NCBI GenBank assembly: GCA_947259295.1
Contig: CAMYMG010000045.1
Span: 1 to 43,170 of the forward strand
Source: an uncultured Rhizobiaceae bacterium
GTDB lineage: Bacteria; Pseudomonadota; Alphaproteobacteria; Rhizobiales; Rhizobiaceae
Length of the DNA stretch: 43,170 nucleotides
Direction: 5' to 3'
Shown: piece after piece, positions 39,680 to 43,170 of the stretch
Layout: every line of letters begins with the position of its first letter
How positions within the stretch are numbered: the stretch's first letter is position 1
The notes under the pieces: generated by a model
What the model saw: the letters and a program-made list of their open reading frames with translations, nothing else
The model's database searches: none
Told to the model about the DNA's origin: nothing
Translations under genes and position numbers: made by a program

Positions 39680-40429
39680 GTGAAACCCATCTATGGCGCA
39701 ATGGCCGTCGCAACCGGCTTCGTGGTGTCGCTCGGCATGTTTGCCGGCGGTGCCGGAACCGCTGCCTATTTCATCGCCATCGAGCCGGATCATCGTCCCG
39801 GCCCGAGCGTCGACGTTACCGATCTGTGGACCGCCACGCCCCGCAGCGTTAAGGGTGGCGTGAAGGACCTTGAGCGCCTGCCGGCCCGCGAGGGCAGCGC
39901 CCTGGCGACCCCCGCCGCCGCGGCACCGGTCGACACCACGCCGGCGCCCGAACAGGTCGCCGAGACCCCGCAGGACGATGTGGACGGGACGACCACTGCT
40001 TCGCTCGCCGCTCGTCCCGAGCAGCCGCCCGTCGATCTCGTCTCCCAGCACGTCGCCTGGTGCTTCGACCGCTACCGCTCCTACCGCGTCGAGGACGACA
40101 GCTACACGCCCTATGCCGGCGGCCGCCGCGCCTGCGTCTCGCCCTGGTCGGGCGATCTCGCGGCTTGGGCTGAAACTCCGGCTTCCGACAATGCGAATAC
40201 TGGCGACACCATCGAGATCGGCTACCAGAACGCCGTGGACGACGGCTCGCTCGGCGACCCTATCGTGCGCAGCGCTGAATCGGGTGAGCTGTTCTACGCC
40301 GCCGCCGATACCGGCTTCGGCCTCAGCGACGACCATATCGATTACTGCTTTTCCCGCTACCGCTCCTACCGGCCGGAAGACAACAGCTACCAACCCTATG
40401 GTGGCGGCCCGCGTCGCCAGTGCCGCTGA
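39680..40429 (+). CDS. Membrane-anchored protein with two BA14K motifs
   Basis: A 249-residue protein: one N-terminal helix (YGAMAVATGFVVSLGMFAGG), a Pro/Ala-rich linker, then two copies of a BA14K-type motif, HVAWCFDRYRSYRVEDDSY near 126 and HIDYCFSRYRSYRPEDNSYQ near 224, each followed by YAGG or YGGG and a second Cys. BA14K was described in Brucella as an immunoreactive lectin-like protein, and the motif is abundant in rhizobia. The start is set at GTG 39680 because GGAGG is five bases upstream; the ATG at 39668 in frame overlaps that site. Divergent from the DUF930 gene. Confidence 0.78.
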   Translation: MKPIYGAMAVATGFVVSLGMFAGGAGTAAYFIAIEPDHRPGPSVDVTDLWTATPRSVKGGVKDLERLPAREGSALATPAAAAPVDTTPAPEQVAETPQDDVDGTTTASLAARPEQPPVDLVSQHVAWCFDRYRSYRVEDDSYTPYAGGRRACVSPWSGDLAAWAETPASDNANTGDTIEIGYQNAVDDGSLGDPIVRSAESGELFYAAADTGFGLSDDHIDYCFSRYRSYRPEDNSYQPYGGGPRRQCR

Positions 40430-40445
40430 ACCACCGGTCGGCTCG

Positions 40446-40467
40446 AGGCTGTCCGTTCGGGCAGCCT
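40446..40467 (+). terminator. Hairpin after the BA14K gene
   Basis: A 9-bp stem with one G-U pair (AGGCTGTCC/GGGCAGCCT) and loop GTTC, 17 bases past the stop. No T-run on the plus strand. Confidence 0.45.
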
Positions 40468-40474
40468 AAAGACC

Positions 40475-40500
40475 GCCGAGCCGGGACCGCTGCGCTCGGC
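40475..40500 (-). terminator. Hairpin at the end of the MFS gene
   Basis: On the minus strand a perfect 7-bp stem (GCCGAGC/GCTCGGC) touches the MFS stop codon and is followed within a few bases by TCTTT, giving a moderate rho-independent terminator. Confidence 0.45.
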
Positions 40501-41738
40501 TAGGCCGGAACGGCCACTGCGCCTTGCGGCTTGGCGAACGGTCTGAATGTCAGTGCGATCAGGAATGCGCCGATGCCCATTCCCCAGGAGCCGATATAGA
40601 GCCAGCTATAGGTGGCGAAGCTGTCATAGAGCAGCCCGCCGAGCAGCGGCCCCGTCGCCATGCCCAGGCTGCCGGCCATGGCCGTGCCGCCAATCACGGT
40701 ACCCATCATCTTCAGCGGAAAGTTCTCGCGCGCAATCACCGCGTAGAGCGGCATGACGCCGGCATAGATGAAGCCGACCATCACCGCCACGGTATAGAAG
40801 CCTGCCAGCTGGCTGACGAAGACATAGGAAAGCACGGCGAAGGACTGCAGCAGCAGCCCGCCGACCAGCACGTTCTTGGCGCCCAGCCGGTCGCCGAGCA
40901 GGCCGAAGGCGATGCGCCCGCCCATGCCCGCCAGTCCCTCGACGCTGTAGATCGTCACCGCCGCGATCATCGGAATGCCGCAGGTGATGGCATAGCTCAC
41001 CGTGTGGAAGATCGGCCCCGAGTGCGTCGCGCAGCAGAAGAAGTTGGTCAAGAGCAGGATGATGAACTGCGGCGTGCGCAATGCCTGGCCGACCGACATT
41101 TCCGCACCGCCAGCCCCCGCGCCCATCGCGCCTTCTGCAACCTGCAGCGCCGGCGGCCGGCGCACAAGCAGCGACGCCGGTATCATGATCGCCGCCGCCA
41201 GGCCGGCCAGCATCAGCATCGTCGTGCGCCAGTCGTAGTGCGACACCATCCAGGCGGCGAGCGGCGCCATCGTCATCGGCGCCATGCCCATGCCGGCCGA
41301 GACCAGCGACACGGCCAGGCTCCTCTGCGTCTCGAACCAGCCGGTCACGCAGGCCATCATCGGCGCGAAGATCGCCGCTGTCGCGCCGCCCACGACCAGG
41401 CCGAACACCAGCTGGAATTCCACCAATGACCTTGCCTGGCTGGCAAGCGCCATCGCCACGGCGAGCAGCACCGTGCCCGCGAGCACCACCATCTGCGGCC
41501 CGAAACGATCCGACAGCGCGCCCCAGCCCATGCTGGCGAAGGCGAGCGCCAGGAAGCCGATGGTCATCGCCGCCGACACGCCGGTTGTCGACCAGCCGGT
41601 GTCCTCCGCGATCGGCCTGAGCAGCACAGGCAATGAAAACATCGCGCCGATCGCCACGCAGCCCAGCAGGCCGCCGGCGGCGACGATCACCCAGCGATAC
41701 GGACTTTCGACATGCCTTGCGGCAGCTTCATGCGACAT
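40500..41738 (-). CDS. MFS transporter, monocarboxylate/oxalate-formate type
   Basis: A 412-residue transporter with 12 predicted helices and a short central loop (MGAGAGGAEMSVGQALRTPQ). Landmarks of the MCT-like branch: SWSTTGV-type start of the second helix region (DTGWSTTGVSAAMTI), the loop GALSDRFGPQ, and in the second half GRIAFGLLGDRLGAK. Substrates in this branch are carboxylates, but no enzyme genes nearby point to one. AAGGGGAGA precedes the ATG at 41738; the frame open to 41930 overlaps the next gene and is noncoding. Confidence 0.88.
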   Translation of the reverse strand: MSHEAAARHVESPYRWVIVAAGGLLGCVAIGAMFSLPVLLRPIAEDTGWSTTGVSAAMTIGFLALAFASMGWGALSDRFGPQMVVLAGTVLLAVAMALASQARSLVEFQLVFGLVVGGATAAIFAPMMACVTGWFETQRSLAVSLVSAGMGMAPMTMAPLAAWMVSHYDWRTTMLMLAGLAAAIMIPASLLVRRPPALQVAEGAMGAGAGGAEMSVGQALRTPQFIILLLTNFFCCATHSGPIFHTVSYAITCGIPMIAAVTIYSVEGLAGMGGRIAFGLLGDRLGAKNVLVGGLLLQSFAVLSYVFVSQLAGFYTVAVMVGFIYAGVMPLYAVIARENFPLKMMGTVIGGTAMAGSLGMATGPLLGGLLYDSFATYSWLYIGSWGMGIGAFLIALTFRPFAKPQGAVAVPA

Positions 41739-41857
41739 GACATCTCCCCTTCGGATCGAGCGGCGCGAACAGGGCCCGCAAGGGAAAGACGAACTTGGCT
41801 GGCGCAATCCGACAGCGATTTGTGAGATTTTCCGGTGGGCTTGCGGAGCCCCCGCGC

Positions 41858-41878
41858 GGGCGGAATCACGCGCCGCCC
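41858..41878 (-). terminator. Hairpin after the exported-protein gene
   Basis: A 6-bp stem (GGGCGG/CCGCCC) with a 9-nt loop, 6 bases past the stop at 41885. No T-run. Modest support. Confidence 0.35.
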
Positions 41879-41884
41879 GCCCCC

Positions 41885-42370
41885 TTACGGCGTCATCGTC
41901 ACGATCTGGCCGGCCTGCGTCACCGTGCAATGCGACATCTGGCCGGCGGTGTGCATGGTCATCACCCAGTTCTCGCCCGAATGCTCGTAGTGCTTCACCG
42001 TGCTCGTGCCGTCTGGCTCTTCCATCATCTGGTCGGCACTGTCCATGCAGGCATCCATTGCCTCGCGCGAGGGTTGCCGGGCCGAAGCCGCGCCGCTCTC
42101 CCCGACGGCCTTCAGACCGCAGTCGCGCGCCGCCACCGTGTCAATCGTCGAAAAATGCCCGTTCGCCACGCCGACCGTCACGCAGACCCCGGTCTTGGCG
42201 TTCCACCAGTGCGTACCGCCGGCCTGCGCATAGCCGTGCTGCTGCATCTTTAGCTCGGCGCTCGGGACGGACGCTCCGAGCAGGCCGACTATATCGTCCG
42301 GCGGCTCCGCCATCGCCGGCAGCGCCGCGAGCAAGAGTCCTGCGATGACGACCCGTTTCAAGTTGCGCAT
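41885..42370 (-). CDS. Small exported protein of unknown function
   Basis: A 161-residue protein with a signal peptide (MRNLKRVVIAGLLLAALPAMA, cut after residue 21). The mature part has four Cys (TGVCVTVG, RDCGLKA, DACMDS, SHCTVTQ), likely two disulfides, and resembles small periplasmic proteins of rhizobia, but I do not recognise a family. AGGATCC stands just before the ATG at 42370. The MFS gene is 146 bases downstream with a hairpin between, so it is probably its own unit. Confidence 0.75.
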   Translation of the reverse strand: MRNLKRVVIAGLLLAALPAMAEPPDDIVGLLGASVPSAELKMQQHGYAQAGGTHWWNAKTGVCVTVGVANGHFSTIDTVAARDCGLKAVGESGAASARQPSREAMDACMDSADQMMEEPDGTSTVKHYEHSGENWVMTMHTAGQMSHCTVTQAGQIVTMTP

Positions 42371-42444
42371 GGATCCTGTCTCCCGGCTGATGGCAGCCCC
42401 CGTTCTATCCGCCCGCCGCCCCAACATCCAGTCATGGCGCTACC

Positions 42445-42510
42445 GCCCCCTTGTCGGGGGGGAGCCGCCGGTTCGCCGCAGGCGAATCCGCCATGCCGGT
42501 GGCATGGCGG
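42445..42510. repeat. Palindrome-rich intergenic element (REP/RIME-like)
   Basis: Three hairpins follow each other: a C5/G5 stem in CCCCCTTGTCGGGGG, TTCGCC-GCA-GGCGAA, and at 42488-42510 a perfect 10-bp stem (arm CCGCCATGCC) around GGT. Clustered short palindromes in a gene-free gap are typical of dispersed intergenic repeats in rhizobial genomes. Only one copy is in this window, so the repeat nature is inferred. The rest of the 42371-42631 gap holds no gene I can support. Confidence 0.5.
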
Positions 42511-42631
42511 AAGGCGAGCGAACGCCGGATCGCTGCGACAGCAGCGGGGACCCGGCCAGAGCCCCAATCTCGGGTGGGGGTATCTCGTAAGGCTCCGCGC
42601 TTCAGTCCCCGGCCCGCCTCCCCGCCGCCCC

Positions 42632-43170
42632 TCACACCGCCCAGTCGAACGCGTACCCCGCCAGCAGCGAGCCCGACACCGCGAGCCCGAGATAGAGCAA
42701 AAACGGCTTCAGCTTCAGCACCGGGAAGATCGCCATCGCGCCCCACACGCTGACCACGCCGCCCGACACCAGGAAGGCCATCGCCGCGCCGGGCGACATG
42801 CCGTGGTCGATCAAACCGCGCGTCAGCGGCAGCGCGGCAAAACCGTCGAGATAGGCCGGCGCGCCGACGAACACCGCGAAGGGTATCGCCCACCAAGCAT
42901 CCTCGCCGACATAGGCCGCCAGCGCCTGCGGCTGCAGCGCCGCGTTCAGCGCATATTCGGCGGCGAAGGCCGGAATCAGGCAGATCAGGATCAGTCGCGT
43001 CGTCGCCAGGACGTTCCGGCGGAAGACGGCGCGCCGCTCGGTGCCCTTCCAGGCGCGCCAGTCGAAGGCAAGAACCTCGCCGCAGCCGCATTGCGTCAGG
43101 TCGCCGACGAGGCGGTTGGCGCGCAGCGGCGCCCTGGCCCAGCCGCGCCCGGCAAAAAGCGCCGTCAGCG
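42632..43170 (-). CDS. YraQ/ArsP-type permease, C-terminal part (partial)
   Basis: The frame is open from the window edge to a stop at 42632, giving about 179 residues of the C-terminal half; the start lies outside. It has about four membrane helices. PFAVFVGAPAYLDGFAALPL and MSPGAAMAFLVSGGVVSVWG fit the DUF318 / ArsP_1 predicted permease family, whose studied members export organoarsenicals or are linked to thiol stress. Before the helices a cytosolic loop carries TQCGCGEVLAF, a CxC motif that could bind metal. A GTG at 42874 is internal, not a start. Confidence 0.75.
   Translation of the reverse strand, partial: LTALFAGRGWARAPLRANRLVGDLTQCGCGEVLAFDWRAWKGTERRAVFRRNVLATTRLILICLIPAFAAEYALNAALQPQALAAYVGEDAWWAIPFAVFVGAPAYLDGFAALPLTRGLIDHGMSPGAAMAFLVSGGVVSVWGAMAIFPVLKLKPFLLYLGLAVSGSLLAGYAFDWAV

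Noticed and set aside
1..43170. Mobile elements, CRISPR arrays, integrase-linked attachment sites
   Set aside because: No transposase, integrase, phage gene, regularly spaced repeat or tRNA-end duplication was seen on either strand.

Overview
The window is 43 kb of GC-rich DNA that reads as ordinary chromosome of an alphaproteobacterium of the Rhizobiales/Hyphomicrobiales, most like Mesorhizobium or another Phyllobacteriaceae. The grounds are the cyclic beta-1,2-glucan pair ndvB/ndvA, a sitABCD manganese importer with a Mur-type operator, a cyclase-TolB-TPR protein, and DUF930 and BA14K envelope proteins, all found mainly in this group. I see 41 protein genes, two of them cut by the window edges. 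I see no rRNA, tRNA, CRISPR array, insertion sequence or prophage, and no gene-free stretch longer than 300 bases.

Layout. 1-6046: the 3' end of pbpC, a GFA-fold zinc protein, then a minus-strand run of an M23 peptidase, a GNAT acetyltransferase and a cyclase/TPR protein, an overlapping pair of DUF1801 genes and a GST. 6246-8442: selO facing a stand-alone ccmC. 8526-19102: ndvB (2865 codons) followed by ndvA, both on the minus strand, separated by a terminator and a separate promoter. 19326-20196: a small TTG-start gene and a HutD-like gene. 20379-24020: sitABCD with three 4-nt overlaps or close junctions. 24036-26038: three exported or membrane proteins of unknown role. 26055-29506: a self-contained ABC importer operon (binding protein, permease, ATPase) ending in its own HutC-type GntR regulator, with a perfect 16-bp palindrome at the promoter. 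29620-31084: a Cys/Met-rich DUF1326-DUF2182 pair. 31089-33143: a conserved hypothetical gene and an OprB-type porin. 33170-38115: a stress and detoxification block made of small regulator modules (quinone-reductase-like MDR with HxlR; Tat-exported hydrolase; SRPBCC with ArsR; GST with HxlR). 38125-40429: a TolA-like DUF930 protein divergent from a double BA14K protein. 40500-43170: an MFS transporter, an exported protein, a palindrome-rich intergenic element and the end of a YraQ/ArsP-type permease.

How it works together. NdvB makes and NdvA exports periplasmic cyclic glucan, and SitABCD supplies manganese. Several other genes are envelope proteins (PBP1C, M23, OprB, DUF930, BA14K). The most informative part is regulatory: four neighbouring regulator-target modules each carry a clear dyad at the expected place, so operators can be assigned from sequence alone. 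No large unknown multi-gene system is evident. The best candidates for new biology are the DUF1326-DUF2182 putative metal pair and the HutC-controlled importer of unknown substrate.
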